Assembly (NCBI GenBank): GCA_026260175.1
Contig: JAKCWW010000201.1
Coordinates: 48,101-112,100, forward strand
Origin: Reticulitermes lucifugus
Taxonomy: Eukaryota; Arthropoda; Insecta; Blattodea; Rhinotermitidae
Direction of reading: 5' to 3'
Length of the DNA: 64,000 nucleotides
The position numbers and the translations under genes were made by a program. Of this stretch, positions 32,601 through 45,330 are shown in pieces. Within the stretch, counting starts at the first letter, position 1. Each line of letters begins with the position of its first letter. Below the pieces are notes generated by a model. It saw only the letters and a program-made list of their open reading frames with translations, searched no databases and was not told where the DNA came from.

Positions 32601-35599
32601 TGGCATAAAGTGAAAGTGCGAAGGGCACTAACAAGCGTCAGACATTGAAAGGGCCTTTGAAGGGTGACTTCAAACAGCCACTGCTACGCAAGTTACTGAA
32701 ATAGGAGGTTCTCAGCACAAGCCCGAAAATAAAATTATGTTAAAGAGAATTTTTTCAAATTCAGAGATGAAAATGTACCTGCTGGAAACTAGAAATGAAA
32801 AATCTTATTGTTTTTTCGGTAAGGCATATGAAGAAAATAAAAGAACGAGGTACTTCAAAGATGATTTTGAGGCTCATGGTGCCATTCATTGTCGACTAGG
32901 CAAAGATAAGACAAAGAAGAAAGGATAAAAGAAATTCAATCGTCGAGCAAGTGTTGAAGACTCGACTGGCGGAGCAGTTGTACTTACTGGACATTTCCTG
33001 ATGTATCTTTATTCTTCCAGGTCAAGGTAGTTACAGGACACCCCCGCTATTCTTGTTTAATAATTATTCCTTTTCGGGACTAAAAACAGATTTTGCTTGT
33101 CAATATTTCGAACTGGCATATCATATTGAGAAAGTTAATAATTCATTGCTAAGTTTACACATGCTGCATTATTCATTTTAGGTATGGGTGTAATTATTAG
33201 CTTGATAATGGTTTCTTACCATATGCTAGAAAATACCTTGTTTGGTGAAATCTCGAAATGCTAACCGCGTGCTCCAAAAAAATAATTTTGACCTAAAATT
33301 GCTTCTTAGACCAGCGGCTACAGAGATGGGCAATTGAAAGGCCAAGTTCTTTTCTTTCCGTTTGATACACGTCATACATGATACAGCTTATTTAAATGTT
33401 ATTTAGCATGAGATTGAAGTGATGACACGTGTTTTGAGCTCTTTAACTTCAAGAAAGTGCTATCTATAAAAACTGTAGATGAGCAATCTACATTTTCCAT
33501 AGTTTTTCTATGAAAATGAAGACAACTCCTCAGTGAAAACTTGTGACAAGTGCCTTAAAGGAACGACGATTTAATGTAATGAAGTCCAAGTACCATACAC
33601 AGTCTTAGTTGCTGTCGACTTACTCAGAAGTCATTATATATATTGACAAGTTTCACAGAATGCAGCTTGTACCACATACAAAGACAAAGAAACAAGCGAA
33701 ACTGCCAACAAGTTGCACATTGCTTGAATGCGATTCCGCAGTTCTCTGCACATATTTTGACAAGCTAGTATTTAGTAGATACGCTGCTCCAAGCTAAACC
33801 AACCATAAATAACCCTATTTCTTTAGTGTTGAAGACAGGAAAGCTTACTGAATTTTTATGATACTGCATGTAATGCTTGGCGTTTTCTTCCAATTTTATA
33901 CGAAAAATAAACAATTGGAAATATATATTCACGTGTAACTATATATGTTTCTCATATAAGCTTTTTCTGTTCATTTACTGGGTAGTGTTCGCTGTAGAGA
34001 TAAACAATGCACAGACGGAATCGACCTACAAATTCGAAAAAAAAATGGATCAAAATGAAGATACAGAACTTAATGCATTTGAATGCATTGTATGTTTCCT
34101 TTCCTAGGAGTTATATGGTTAGTGATTTGTGAGAATTGTGGTAGAATTGTGTCTAATGTAAACCTCTATTTGTAGTGAAGAGATACTGATTAAAGTAGCC
34201 TAACGAGATATTCGAGCTTATTTCTAATACACAAATTCACTTTTCTAATACACAAATTCACTTAAGTCCTTAACGTGATAATGTACAAGTGACCTGTTAA
34301 TGGGAAAGTATTTGGGCATATATCGCGCGTGGTTATTAGCTCTCCTGCTTCATATCTCTCTCTTTCGTCTTTAGCCCCATAAAATATTTAGGCAGAAGCT
34401 TAAAGCAAACCATAATCTACTTTCTTACAAATCATTACGAACTCTGCGCTCATAAGCACTTTCTTTTCTCATTAGAGTAGGAGGAGTGTCATTAGTTGGC
34501 AGACCTGTAAATGTAAACTTTTGGGAAATGAAACACAAACTGTGGGAGGTCCACACGCACAAACAACAGAAGAATGACGAACTGAAAGGTAAATTTAACG
34601 TCAAGAGACAAAATCCGGTGCGTAACGCAGTAAAGCTTCAACTCTGCTCTGTCAGGCGGAGATTAAAAACGAAAGCGAAATATTGTCACTGTGTTTTGTC
34701 CGCACAAAGTGACAATTGTTTGGCAGGACTTTCCGATGCTTTTATCCAGAAAATACAGTATTTTGGATTGCGAGTAAATAGAAGAAGGATATGAAGATGA
34801 ATAATTCAGTTTCTTTGGGCTTAATTATATTTTTTTTCTTGCTATAAATTTGCATTAATGGCTTGTCTTATTTATACGTTCCATCGACACAAGTTACGAC
34901 TATATAAACCAATTAGACAAAAGCAGGATACAAAGGAAATCAGGACACTTTGCTTTATTGTCCACACTCGATATTACCATTCGGCGGGACAACTTGACCA
35001 ATCAGTCGCTTCTATTGGCATTTGCCAGCCACAAAGTGCTGTTACTGAAGTCTTTTGACATAATGAGCGCTATGTTAGCCGCAAGTGAAGACATTTCACT
35101 GTGACCGCTGATTTGTCCACTTTTGGTACTAGCCATACGCTATGTTCCTACCCTTCACACAGTCGGCGCACAAACATCTGTTGCAAAACCTGTGGCACAA
35201 TAATTGCGTCATCTCTCTTTTCCTCCATTACGTTCGGGTTTCTTTTTCTCTGCGTGGACATCTCCATCGTATAATGTTACGATATTAAAATCAAGGTCCA
35301 AACTGGAGAAGGGCGTGTAGAAAGGACTGAGAAATGAAATAATATTAAAGTCTGCAATCCTCGAGGGAGTACTTCATTTTAAAGAAACTTAATGCAAGAA
35401 TTAACATTTTAGTTTGATGACCTAAATACCGACTTATTTTAAAGTGACTTAAATAAATTTTCATGACGATAAAACACACGGTCTAGCCGTATATAGCATT
35501 TTCGTGGGAATGCAAATATTTTTGTTAATACCTGCTTCACGTTGCGTAAGATGGAAATCACATTTTCCTCTCACTAAAAGTTTATTGGTGTATGAGCTG
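32601..35599. other. No recognisable gene
   Basis: Possibly includes more Tigger-derived sequence to about 32950 (frame 32737-32928), but I cannot support it. The frame at 34486-34794 (102 codons) is basic and Cys-containing but has no family I know. The rest is AT-rich. Confidence 0.45.
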
Positions 35600-35745
35600 A
35601 ATCAACGATGGGCAAAAATCATGGTTTAGGAGACCGCATCGATCCTGATAATGGGTACCTTTATCAGGATTGATGTGGCGAGAATTCTGATGATGGAGAC
35701 AGAGCAGGTCTCCGAAACATTTGTTTTTAGCCCACCAGTGACGCG
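35600..35745 (+). ncRNA. Palindromic repeat with a well-formed hammerhead-like core
   Basis: Plus strand: CTGATGA at 35687-35693, a T, stem II GGAGAC (35695-35700) around AGAGCAG with GTCTCC (35708-35713), then GAAAC at 35714-35718 and ACATTTGT. Stem II is six perfect pairs. Stem I is weak here. The left arm (ATGGGCAAAAATCATGG, TTTAGGAGACC) is the inverse of the right arm, and an inner hairpin ATCCTGATAA/TTATCAGGAT sits between them. Confidence 0.6.
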
Positions 35746-36649
35746 AAGAATAGACCTAGAAATATTTAGTGAATTTTTTCGCCGTTAAAGCTTCAAACAT
35801 TACATCTTTAATTAATACCGACAAATTATACTTCTTAAACTTTCAATAAGGCTCTTCAAGGAAGTTTTAATCTTTTATATTTAACTTATTAAAGAATACA
35901 TAATTATTTCTGTAATAAACTTTCAATAAATGGTGGCAACTTGAAGAAAAAAAACTGCAATTCGTGATTCTGCAGGTCAGTTGCTTCTCAAAAACAAAGA
36001 AAATAGCGTATACAGTACTTCTATGTTATTCATATTCCGCAAAATGTCGCTCTATGTAGCAAGAACGTGGCACCTTCTTGACTTCGTATCATTTCATTAC
36101 ACAAGAAACAGAGCTATTGCACTCTCTTAATCAAACCAGACCATTATCATATATACGTTATTCTCGACATTTAACGTTAAGTTTTGTTTTTCCTTGACAT
36201 CCCGAACCACTTTCCATCTTGCGTTATACTCGAAGCTCTTTCTCTAGGCAATTACGTTTGCAAACTGCATGATTTAATATAATAATTAGCGAATCCCAGT
36301 ACTTTATTGGTTTATTGTAGCTATTTGGTAGCATAAGTTAAACATCAACAACGGTATTGGAGGGATAAATTGAAACTACAAATTCGTATTTGAAATTAAC
36401 ATCAGCCTTACGACTCACTATTCCGTTGGCAATTGCTAGTGCATGTATTAAGCCTTAATATTGCAATATAAAGTTCCAAAACTTGGTCGAGGAAGGTAAG
36501 AGGGGTATGCAAGTTAACATTTTAAATGAAAGAGATTACACAAGCTGAATCTTCAGAGCTGCCAACCTATTTATTTTATAGTCATGTGTCTCATAACTAA
36601 AAAGGTTCAGAGAAGAGAGAACAGATTAGTAATGGCGTAAAGGATTCAA
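35746..36649. other. No recognisable gene
   Basis: AT-rich, short frames only. Confidence 0.5.
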
Positions 36650-36862
36650 GCCTTCTGGGATGTTACACTGTGCTGACGTATATTTACCAGAATTTCAAAG
36701 GATCGTATTATTGTTATCTTCAAGGCCGTGGAATAACTACAAGAATGGTGTTCCGTTTTCGGAGAATAATCTTTCGAAACGTCGGTAATTATATACCGGT
36801 CGACAAGACGCAATATCCCAGAAGATATAATCTTCAGCAACGCCGCTCTGAGGACCTCAAAT
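36650..36862. repeat. P1-like palindromic repeat, divergent
   Basis: Starts GCCTTCTGGGATGTTACACT and ends AATATCCCAGAAGATATAAT. The inner TTATCTTCAAGGCC and TCGAAACGTCGGTAATTATA mark the turn and right arm, and ACGCCGCTCTGAGGACCTCA resembles the 3' extension. Arms are recognisable but highly diverged, so this may be a sub-family. Confidence 0.7.
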
Positions 36863-38296
36863 CTCATATATTATAGGCCTATTTATGAAGGTTCACAGTT
36901 TTAAACCTGTATTTTAGCCTGTTTGGGAGGGCCCAATTTGGATTATCGGGCCACAGGCTGAATTACCTAAAAAGACGTCTCCTTATTTGGGTCAAGTTCT
37001 AAAATAAGATGGTGGAATAATGTCTTCAAATATGTCATGATGATTTGTTTGTCACTCACGGTTGTTATCCCATTTGATAACAGAGCTTATAACTGTAACT
37101 AAACTAACTCCATGGAGCCTTACTTTCAGTAAGTTTATAACAGCTGAACTGATCAAAAAATTTCCTGGCTTTTACTTTAAATATCTATTACTTATTCAAA
37201 ACAGTCTGCACGCAGGCAGGCCCTATGTTAAAATAAACACTCAAGATCACAACTTCCCAAACTACACATTGGAAATCGTCATTATTATCGCATATTATCA
37301 TCTTTTGAATGTGACACCATGTTGTCTTGTAGAAATTTTATGAAGTTTCCGAAAAGGTTGCAAGTTTAGAAGACAGTAATCTTCATGAGAACCTCAGATA
37401 TCGTGTACTAATATTACAATCCAATCGAAAGCCGATTCCCATATTGTGTCCAACTTTCACAATCTCCGATTAATTTTTTTAATTTCTCATTTCCTCAATG
37501 TCTGCTACTTATCCCACTTATCTCTTCGCTTTGCCTTGATAATCCTAATAAATTCTCTGAAACAGTAGGCTAAATGTTATTCTCAGTCCTTCTTATATTT
37601 CTCCTTAAGGCACAATTTTCCTTAGACGTTTGCTGCCAAACTATGCTTTTCCTTGAGCAGAGAGCAGACCGTGTATAAAGGGTCGACTTCCTTTAGTTGA
37701 AGGAGCAACATAAACTAAAGGATGAGCTTTTTATAAATACGAAGCATTAGGGGGTCACAACATTGTGAGTAACAATTCTGACGCATTATTTTTCCAGTTT
37801 TCTGTCAAAATCACAACAAAACAGATACAACAGGCAAACATTAGCCACAAGAAGCATTTTACGAATAAAAAGACTAAACTAGATGAGCCTTAAGAAACTG
37901 AGTTGGTATTATTGTTAAAATTCAGAGATCGAGAAAGATAGACAGCTCTTTTGGAATTAACTACCGTTATAAATCTCAGTAGCGAGGTCAACAAAGCACT
38001 AGAAATATCCTCTGAAGCTACAAAGAGGCAGAAGGAGTCACGTCAAGAATGCAGAATATGCAGCTCTTACAGCACGAGACAGGAAGGTTTGTCCATAAAT
38101 ATTTAAAGGCATAAAGTAGCCTCCAGCCGTGAGCTTATACCAGATAAAGTATTCTGAATTTGCAATATCTGGGGACCAACAAGTCTAAGAGAAACCCTGC
38201 GAACCTACTTCATGTCAGTTACCCTCACAATCACGTAAATTTGAAATTAATTAGCGGCATAAAGTAGAATCCTTCTTAACAAGCTCACAGTAAAGG
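36863..38296. other. No recognisable gene
   Basis: AT-rich, short frames only. Confidence 0.5.
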
Positions 38297-38474
38297 TCTT
38301 CGCTTTCCTGGCCTCTTACGCAGCGTTGATTGGTACCTAATTACCGACGTTTCGGGACAAAATATCGGTCCCCTTTTCAAAGGTCAAGTGATGCAACTAA
38401 CTACCAATCAACGCAGCGGAACATTCCAGAAGAGTGAAGATCTCATTTACACCTCGTCAGAAGCTTTAAGTCAC
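38297..38474. repeat. P1 palindromic repeat, turn shortened
   Basis: The left arm is complete (TTACGCAGCGTTGATTGGTA, TTACCGACGTTTCGGGACAA). The right arm lacks the GAAGATGGGACC...GTCCCGAAAC part and resumes at AACTAACTACCAATCAACGC and GAACATTCCAGAAGAG. About 50 bases are missing at the centre. Confidence 0.8.
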
Positions 38475-38761
38475 GCAAAGCTGTTAGTCATTGAGACGGT
38501 AACATTTTCTTAGTCCTTTAAGGAACCAAAATTCCATTACACTCATATTAAACTGCCACTGGTTGTATCGTAAGTGATGAATCCAATGCTCAATTTCTCA
38601 TGTTATTTCTTGAGCTAGGGTTTAATAATATCGAACCAATATATAAATATACCACCAAAGTGATCTTCGTTTTACCTTTCCCACCTAAAATTTTGCATGT
38701 ATTTCTCACGTCATTCATGCTTGCTCTACGTTCCGATTCTCTCGCATTCTTTCACTCTGTT
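38475..38761. other. No recognisable gene
   Basis: AT-rich spacer. Confidence 0.4.
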
Positions 38762-39156
38762 AGGCCGGGACTAGACGGCGCGCGGCTCGTCGAGTGACGC
38801 GACGTCACTTGCTCGGCCAACAGATCGGAACAGAAAAGACAATCTGGCTACACGACGCGGCGCAGCTCGGCAAATGGGGGACCAGCGGCCTTGCTCGGTT
38901 AGGTTCGGCTCGGCTTGTGGAATAACGCGTCGTGTTGTTCTGCTGCGACTGGCTTGGCGCGTAGACTGCAAGCCCCGTGTAGCCGCAACAGCTGCCCGCG
39001 CCGAGTCCATTTGAGGATCGTGAAAAAACCGCTTCTGCGGCGATCCAACGAGCCTCGCTCGCCCAATCGCCCATGGCGCGTTTGAATACGATTCTTTGCC
39101 AATGACGTCAGTTATGACGTAAAACGAGCCGAGCCACGCGCCGTCTAGCTGAGCCT
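38762..39156. mobile_element. GC-rich TIR element (MITE-like)
   Basis: Left end AGGCCGGGACTAGACGGCGC with GCGGCTCG; right end, inverted, AGGCTCAGCTAGACGGCGCG with TGGCTCG. The shared CTAGACGGCGCG-GGCTCG gives about 18 matching TIR positions. The interior is CpG-dense with repeated CGGCTCGGC-type words and no transposase. GC content jumps sharply at both ends, unlike everything around it. The overlapping minus-strand frames at 38771-39102 are composition artefacts. The transposon class is unknown to me. Confidence 0.75.
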
Positions 39157-39277
39157 TTACACCAGTAACATCAAGCGAAGAGTCTCACTGTGCAGTGCTT
39201 TTTTATGTTACTGCTGCTTGCTCTCCGTTAGGTCTATACGCTCTCCTGACCACAGTTAAACGTATTCCTGTGCACAC

Positions 39278-39390
39278 CATGAAGGTGTAAGGGGGAGAGG
39301 AGTTATAGTTCCACACATTCTGAATATCTGTCTTAAGTGGGATGAGTGATAATCTTTACGCCACGGCTGCTTTGTCCCCCCAGGAAAAAC
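39278..39390 (-). mobile_element. SINE family 3, 3' fragment
   Basis: The minus strand carries CCTGGGGGGACAAAGCAGCC then CCATCCCACTT and a GTGGAACTATAACTCCTCTC block, in the same order as the 3' half of 11683-11943. Confidence 0.6.
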
Positions 39391-39849
39391 AAATAGACAT
39401 GCTGTCTTATACTAAAACCGCTGTAAGAACTTAAAATCTCGAAAATCCTATTTGAATTATGCAAAATTTGCAATGAATGAAATATTTAAAGCCGCCTCTC
39501 CTTAATTAATTCTTACATTGCTACAGATTTCCAAGGTGCAATATTTGGGCAGCGTCAGTTTTGATGGCCACAAACCACACGATGCAAATTCAAAAGCAAT
39601 TTTGGTACGCCTACGTGACCGGAGCATTTACGTGCATATTGCTCCCACACTTTATCATGAAATAGGCGGCCCCGAAATCTGACGTTGGCAGGCTACTCTC
39701 TTCCACAAGCAAACAAAAATCATAATTAACTCTTTGGCTGAGTTCAAAGCGTCGTCGTTCTGAGAACAGTGGCTGCTTCTCTGAATGTGATATAATTGTA
39801 TTTATTGCGAAATACGATGAAATATATTGCTGAATTTAAAGCATAAGGT
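39391..39849. other. No recognisable gene
   Basis: AT-rich, short frames only. Confidence 0.45.
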
Positions 39850-39985
39850 ACTATAGAGGATTGCTGAGGGAAGTTTTATACAAAATTTTATGAAATTGTG
39901 GTGCCTTCCAAAGCGACGGTTTACAGAAGAGTGGCAAAATTTCGTGCAACGGGATCGATGTTAGAAAAAAGAAATCGATGACAAG
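39850..39985 (+). mobile_element. mariner-superfamily transposase fragment (N-terminal helix-turn-helix)
   Basis: Frame text KFYEIVVPSKATVYRRVAKF followed by RATGSMLEKRNR resembles the DNA-binding segment usually read as K-TIWRLV-KFRATGSVLDKKR-GRPR in Tc1/mariner-type transposases. No catalytic part or ends are recognised nearby. Possibly the same family as the remnant at 45969-46746. Confidence 0.55.
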
Positions 39986-41167
39986 CAAGCAAGAAAAACC
40001 TGTTGCGTCTCTGGGCCCTTAAATATCTAATGTCAAGAAGTGTGCAGTTAAGATTTACAAAATTTACAAAGTTACAACCTCGCAAAGAGATATTTGTTCA
40101 CAGCATTCAGTCTACACACTGTGAAGTAAGAATAGGATACAGCAGGTGATCTCTCCCAAGGGTTCTCTACACACAGCTTGTATTTATTCTCATAAAGCGT
40201 GAGGTAATGAGAAGTGTGGCGAAAATGTAGTATTTGTCCATAGAAAATCCTCATGCTACTAAAGAATTGCCTTTATATGATGTGAAATTCGGTGTGCCAT
40301 GTGCTATCAGTCCTCGGAGCATAACAGGGCCAATCACTTGTTATAAAAAAATGTATTCCAAACATGATGAAAGATTCCTTCCAACACAATTTTATATCTG
40401 TTTCTTGAAATTTGAAAATTGGTCTATGGATATTTCATGCAAGAAAATCTTAGACACACAGAGATAATAATTTCATGAATTCGGTAGCTGGAGTTTTTGG
40501 TGAATGGATGATAAGTCAAAGATTGTGGCCTCGTTTCTAACGCGATTAAAATGCTATTGAATTATGTTTATGAAATATACTAAAAGATAAATTATGTGTC
40601 AATAATCCTAATCCATTACAAGAAAATATTCTGCAGGGAGTTTATGTTATTCTACGAGATACGTATTTACGGCTTTTCTAAGAGCATTTTCAGGATTAAA
40701 GGCGTGGATAGAAAGGGAAGGACGGCACTTAGAGACTATGCTGTGGCCTAACCAGGTCATACTGCAGGGGAAAACAGGAGGCGAATAATCCACGTCTAAT
40801 CTGGTAAACGGAAAAATTTTCAGTTAAACCGTACGGTATGATAAACTACGAGCAGAAAGCTCCTGTGAAAATAGGCTCCAGCATAGTGACGTAATTGAAT
40901 CTGCAGCGAGTATGAGTTATTAGAGAGCACTGCCTTCACCATAAAAGAAAAAACGTTTTTGGCGAAGGAAGGGTACGAGTTCCGGCACTTGTCACCTGTC
41001 CATCCAATCGACAGTGTCCGTACACAGAAGCTGGCCAATGTCTGTGAAACTCTTTAAGAAAAAGTTGCCACTGGAGAACTCTAAACCTTGTTTCAGACAA
41101 TATCAGATTACTGACTGTGCGATGCACGCAGCAACTTCATTTAATGCAAAGTCTCGCCAGGTTGCGT
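39986..41167. other. No recognisable gene
   Basis: AT-rich, short frames only. Confidence 0.5.
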
Positions 41168-41310
41168 GATTTCAAGGTTCAAGCAGTCGAAGAAGGACTT
41201 CCTGACCCTTGAAGATGAGACCGATAGGCTGTACCAAATCGTCCGTAACTAAGTACCTATCAAGGCTGCGCAACATCACAGAAGAGCGAAGATCTCGACA
41301 GGTTGCAAGA
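41168..41310. repeat. P1 repeat, right part
   Basis: GTGATTTCAAGGTTCAAGCA and GTCGAAGAAGGACTTCCTGA lead into CCCTTGAAGATGAGACCGAT, a decayed AAATCGTCCGTAACTAAG and GGCTGCGCAACATCACAGAA. Most of the left arm is absent. Confidence 0.7.
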
Positions 41311-43484
41311 TTAACCATGCCTACGATAGTACTTCTTTTCCCAAAGTAGCTTGACAATACAGTTATAAGAACGTGACGATCAAAGTTAGACGAAGTGACT
41401 GATAGATAGAGTAATTTTCATAATGACGATCCCAGCAATTAGTGTTACCGAAAAGATGTTGTTTAGATGATCATATCACAGAAGGATAACATGAGTGGAG
41501 CATGTGGCATGAATGGCCAGATAAAAAAACTATACAAAATATTAGGCGGGTTACTACCAGGAAAGACAGACCTAATCCTTAACAGAAGTAGGCATAGGTT
41601 GGAAGGTAATATTAAACATTCTTATGAAAGATGATAACTGGCCGAGAGTTATCTTTCTCAAGCAGGATTATGCCTCGGGAGATATTATTATTATTATTTG
41701 TTCATAACATGGTCAGTTATTACGGTTAGAAATTGTTAGCAAATTTCCCAACCCTCACACTGGAGGACCACCCCTTGTCAGCTGTCCGCTACTGCTTATT
41801 CAATATATTCGCACCGACCCTTCAAACTGGAGGCATTATTATTAGTGATAATAATTTAAATAAACAATATTTTATTTATTACTTACTGTTTACATTATTA
41901 TAAATATTATTTTAAGAGTTTAAATGTAGTGGTAATTAAATGTACCACCTGTTGTGTAACATGAAGAACTTTAAACTTTGCCAACAACGTGTACGTAGAT
42001 ACGCGTTTTGTACGATTTTCAGAAGAAACAGCTATTATTCCTATAAACAGCATTAACTGATTGGTCCATGTAATTGTCACGAGGATTGTTGTGTGTGCGG
42101 TAGCAAATTACTTTGTATGTATACTTTAGATAGACTAAATTCAGTTTCAAAGTTTGGAGTGTGTGCATATGATGATAGCCCGTGTATGTATCTAATTAGT
42201 ATGGCAACACATTATCTATAAAACCTGCGGAGAACAACACTGCACGATAGGCAATGCCTGCGTTCAGAACGTCAGCAAGGCAATACCAATATTTTGAGGT
42301 TTCCTGGGTACAATTCGTGCTTATGTTGATGTGAGACGCGGCGCAATCCCTGTCCCTGTCCCTGTCCCTATCCCATTAGAGAGCAGGACGCCGTAATATA
42401 ATTCACGTATTTCTCACCACGCCGCCCCCACACAAAAGCGTCACCATTTCCATATCCAGCCAGTGAAGGACTGGAATGGGATCGCCTGCCAGGATAATTC
42501 GCCTCCATCCTTTTCTCTTTTCCAGCATAATTTAGGTCCGCAGAGGATACGCCACGATGATATACTGTCCCGGTTAGCTGCTCCAACAAGAAGGATGAGC
42601 ATCACAAGGGATACACGTAATATTTTTGGAAAGCTACCTTACACCTGCCTTTAGCTAAACGGAGCAGCAACATGGGGATACTTTTGTTTCCATCTTTCAT
42701 TTTATCTTTGTTTCCTACTTACTGGCACCTTCTGAAAATATACAGAAAAATGATTTACTTGCTTCCAAATGTTCTTTCAGGTATTATGTACAGTTCTCTT
42801 TCCGTAATATGTTTGTACAAGTTTACATAAGTCGTATTTGCTTGAATATTTGCAACAGAATTGTAGAATTTGAGAGTTCTTTTCGGAAGTACTTGTTATT
42901 GGAGAGAAACAGGCCCACATTTGTTTAGTGTGCTATAAATAAAGAAGGATTGATGAAGGATAACATTCACTTAAAAAAATACTCCAAGCACATTCTATTA
43001 GACAAAGCATGCCTAAAAGCCTACTCATTTATTTGACTGAATTTATACCTTATGCAACTGGTGGCCTTGTCTGCAGACGTAAATGTTAGGATTAATGCGG
43101 ATTTTCTTTGATGCACAATTTTCTTAAATTTCTATACATTTCTAATTACACTGCAGTTGATTACAGACAAATATATTTACCATAACACAGTCCATATAAG
43201 CGTAAAGGGAAAAGAAATGTATAGCTATCCTGCGTGTTAAAATAAGTAAAGGAGCTAAAAGAGCTCAAGTCAGTAAGGTGACTGCCCTGAATAGCCAGGG
43301 TCAAATGCCGGTAAGAGAGCTGGAATTTTTCCCTTTCCCGTCAATTACAGACAGACTCGGAGACAAACCAACGTAATATATAGGGTCCGTGAAAATGACA
43401 GCCCACCCCATCAAGCAATTGGATCCAGTATACACTGAGTTGAACTACTAGCCTTCTATACGCCTTCGTAATTCAGTGACTCTA
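41311..43484. other. No gene; repeat-like patches
   Basis: 41745-41850 (AACCCTCACACTGGAGGACC, CCCTTGTCAGCTGTCCGC) looks like the end of a dispersed repeat but has no partner here. A (CCCTGT)n run lies at about 42349-42368. Frames at 42368-42654 have no recognisable domain. Confidence 0.45.
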
Positions 43485-43620
43485 GGATTTTCATAAAATC
43501 CCCATATCAAATTTCACGAAATTCTCTCCAGTGGAGGCCGTGCTGATACATGCGGTCAAACGGACGGACGTGACGACGCTAATTGGCGCTTTTCGTGACT
43601 AAGCAAAGGCGCCTAAAATC
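43485..43620 (-). mobile_element. Fragment of the GGCGC-ended TIR element
   Basis: Carries AAATTTCACGAAATTCTCTC, CAGTGGAGGCCGTG, CAAACGGACGGACG and an end AAGCAAAGGCGCCTAAAATC. The order matches the right side of 16994-17488, much diverged. Confidence 0.5.
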
Positions 43621-43805
43621 ACACACTAATTTCTCGGTTTTTTTCCTGTTACGAGAATCAAAAACCATCCTCCAATTCGCCTTTGGAACTGACAGCGTTC
43701 TATTTACTGCTGTCTGCCATGGATCTGATTGGTCACCTTCCTTGCAACCTACCATCACATTTGCAAATTTTATGTTACTCATACCTTGCATATTCTTACA
43801 ATTAA

Positions 43806-44020
43806 GACATCAACCAACATACGCACTTAATAACATACAATTCAGGACAAGTAATAAACTGCTATATGTTCCGGCACCGGGGTGCCATCCTCAGAGAGTT
43901 TTTTGGACTGGACTCCTTTGTTATAAAAAAAACTCCGTGCGGATGGTGTTCCGGTGCCGAAACATGTAGGAGTTTAATGCTTGTCATGAATATTTTATTA
44001 AGTGCATAGTTTGGTTGATG
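43806..44020. repeat. Palindromic repeat with two opposed hammerhead-like units
   Basis: Arms CATCAACCAACATACGCACT and AGTGCATAGTTTGGTTGATG are inverted ends. Minus unit: AAACTCT, CTGAGGA (plus 43888-43894), T, stem II GGCACC/GGTGCC, GGAAC, then ATATA and GCAGTTT. Plus unit: AAACTCC (43930-43936), GTGCGGA, T, a GG...CC stem II, GAAAC (43959-43963), ATGTA, GGAGTTT (43969-43975). Stem I of the plus unit is seven perfect pairs. Each unit has one damaged box: GAAAC in the minus unit, CUGANGA in the plus unit. AATTAA flanks both sides as a possible short duplication. Confidence 0.7.
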
Positions 44021-45330
44021 AATTAACTGCCATTACGTGTTTACCCTAATCACTGTATCCTGAATTTTGAGGTTGTTCCGAATAGTCGTTATTCACCGAC
44101 AAGATTAGACGGTGTCACGAGCCTGTAAACTTACATGTTCCTTCAAGTCTTCATGAATATGTTCGTGGCATTTAGTGTCTTCTACCATGCCCTAGTATTG
44201 ATAGAGCAGCTTCGGAAATCAATTATATGAAACACTCCAAAGGATATGTCGTTTCATTTGGATGGTTATTATTATTATTATTACTATTATTTAAATTAAA
44301 ATGATGTAGAAACCCCATTCTAAAACGCATTCAAAAATAAACCCTGGGCCTGTAATAGGCTCCATAACTGATAGAACCCTATTGCAAAAGCTACTTGTGT
44401 CTATTGCGCTTTAGTACATTCGTAAGGAGATAATTTAAACAGAGAGTTGGCAACAGTTATATTCATGTGCACACAACCTTATATAGGGATATTACTGTTA
44501 CTTCCAGTCTTTGAGATGCTATAAGTTCTGACATAACCTCAGGCCTCGCACATTTCAGCTGAACACGGCTGAGCTTCTCACATCGACTCATCATTACGTC
44601 GTGATGACATTCCCATCAGCCCCATCTATCAAAGTGCGTAGTGGCCTGACGTTCTGTGCGGCCCCACAGCAATTGTCCAATGAGACAGAAAGCCAATGAA
44701 TGGGCCAACAGACAAAGCAACCGTCTAATTCTTTTGTTTTTAGCTCATTCAAGTGCCAAAACAAAAACAACAAAATTCACACAGCAATGAAGCAGATGTG
44801 TAGAAAATAAGGAAAAAGGCGTATGTTATTCAAATTAAACTAAGGACTGCATGAATGAATATCATGTAAAGTTGTATGAAGTAATGAAAGAAGGAATTGG
44901 AGGTGGGGGGGACCATTTAAATGCCGCCAGTACTCTGGCGGATCCTTTAAAGGAGATGAGTAAAAATGCCACCATATGTGTCTGGAATCGTATTAAGGCT
45001 TTGTGTATCTTAAGTGTCGTCATCCTGTTATGTTTTACGAAACATAATTATGTTCCAAATAACGAAATTTCAAAAAACAGAAGCTATTTCTTGACATTTT
45101 ATTATTCGGCACATGTAACTAATCTGGTTTTGTGCATCTCTTCAGCAAGTTTTCTGCACGTGGTATTCCCCGAAACACGGAGTCTTAACAAGAGTCACAC
45201 CGCAACTATAATATAAGACACTGATGTATTCTGCTGAGCAAACTCTGCACCGTCTCATGTCCGGATAGTACTTTCTTTACTTGTTAGAATATTAACCATT
45301 TTAAGAATTTCGGTTTCACTCCGTAAGAGT
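44021..45330. other. No gene recognised; (TTA)n patch
   Basis: A (TTA)n run lies at about 44269-44291. The 121-codon plus frame at 44851-45216 has a hydrophobic stretch (LCILSVVILLCF) but no recognisable family. Confidence 0.4.

Noticed and set aside
38771-39102. Three overlapping minus-strand frames of 67-89 codons
   Set aside because: They come from the CpG-dense TIR element. High GC removes stops, and there is no domain.
44520-44650. Possible P1 repeat (CATCAGCCCCATCTATC region)
   Set aside because: Only one or two short landmarks match, and the arm order could not be established.
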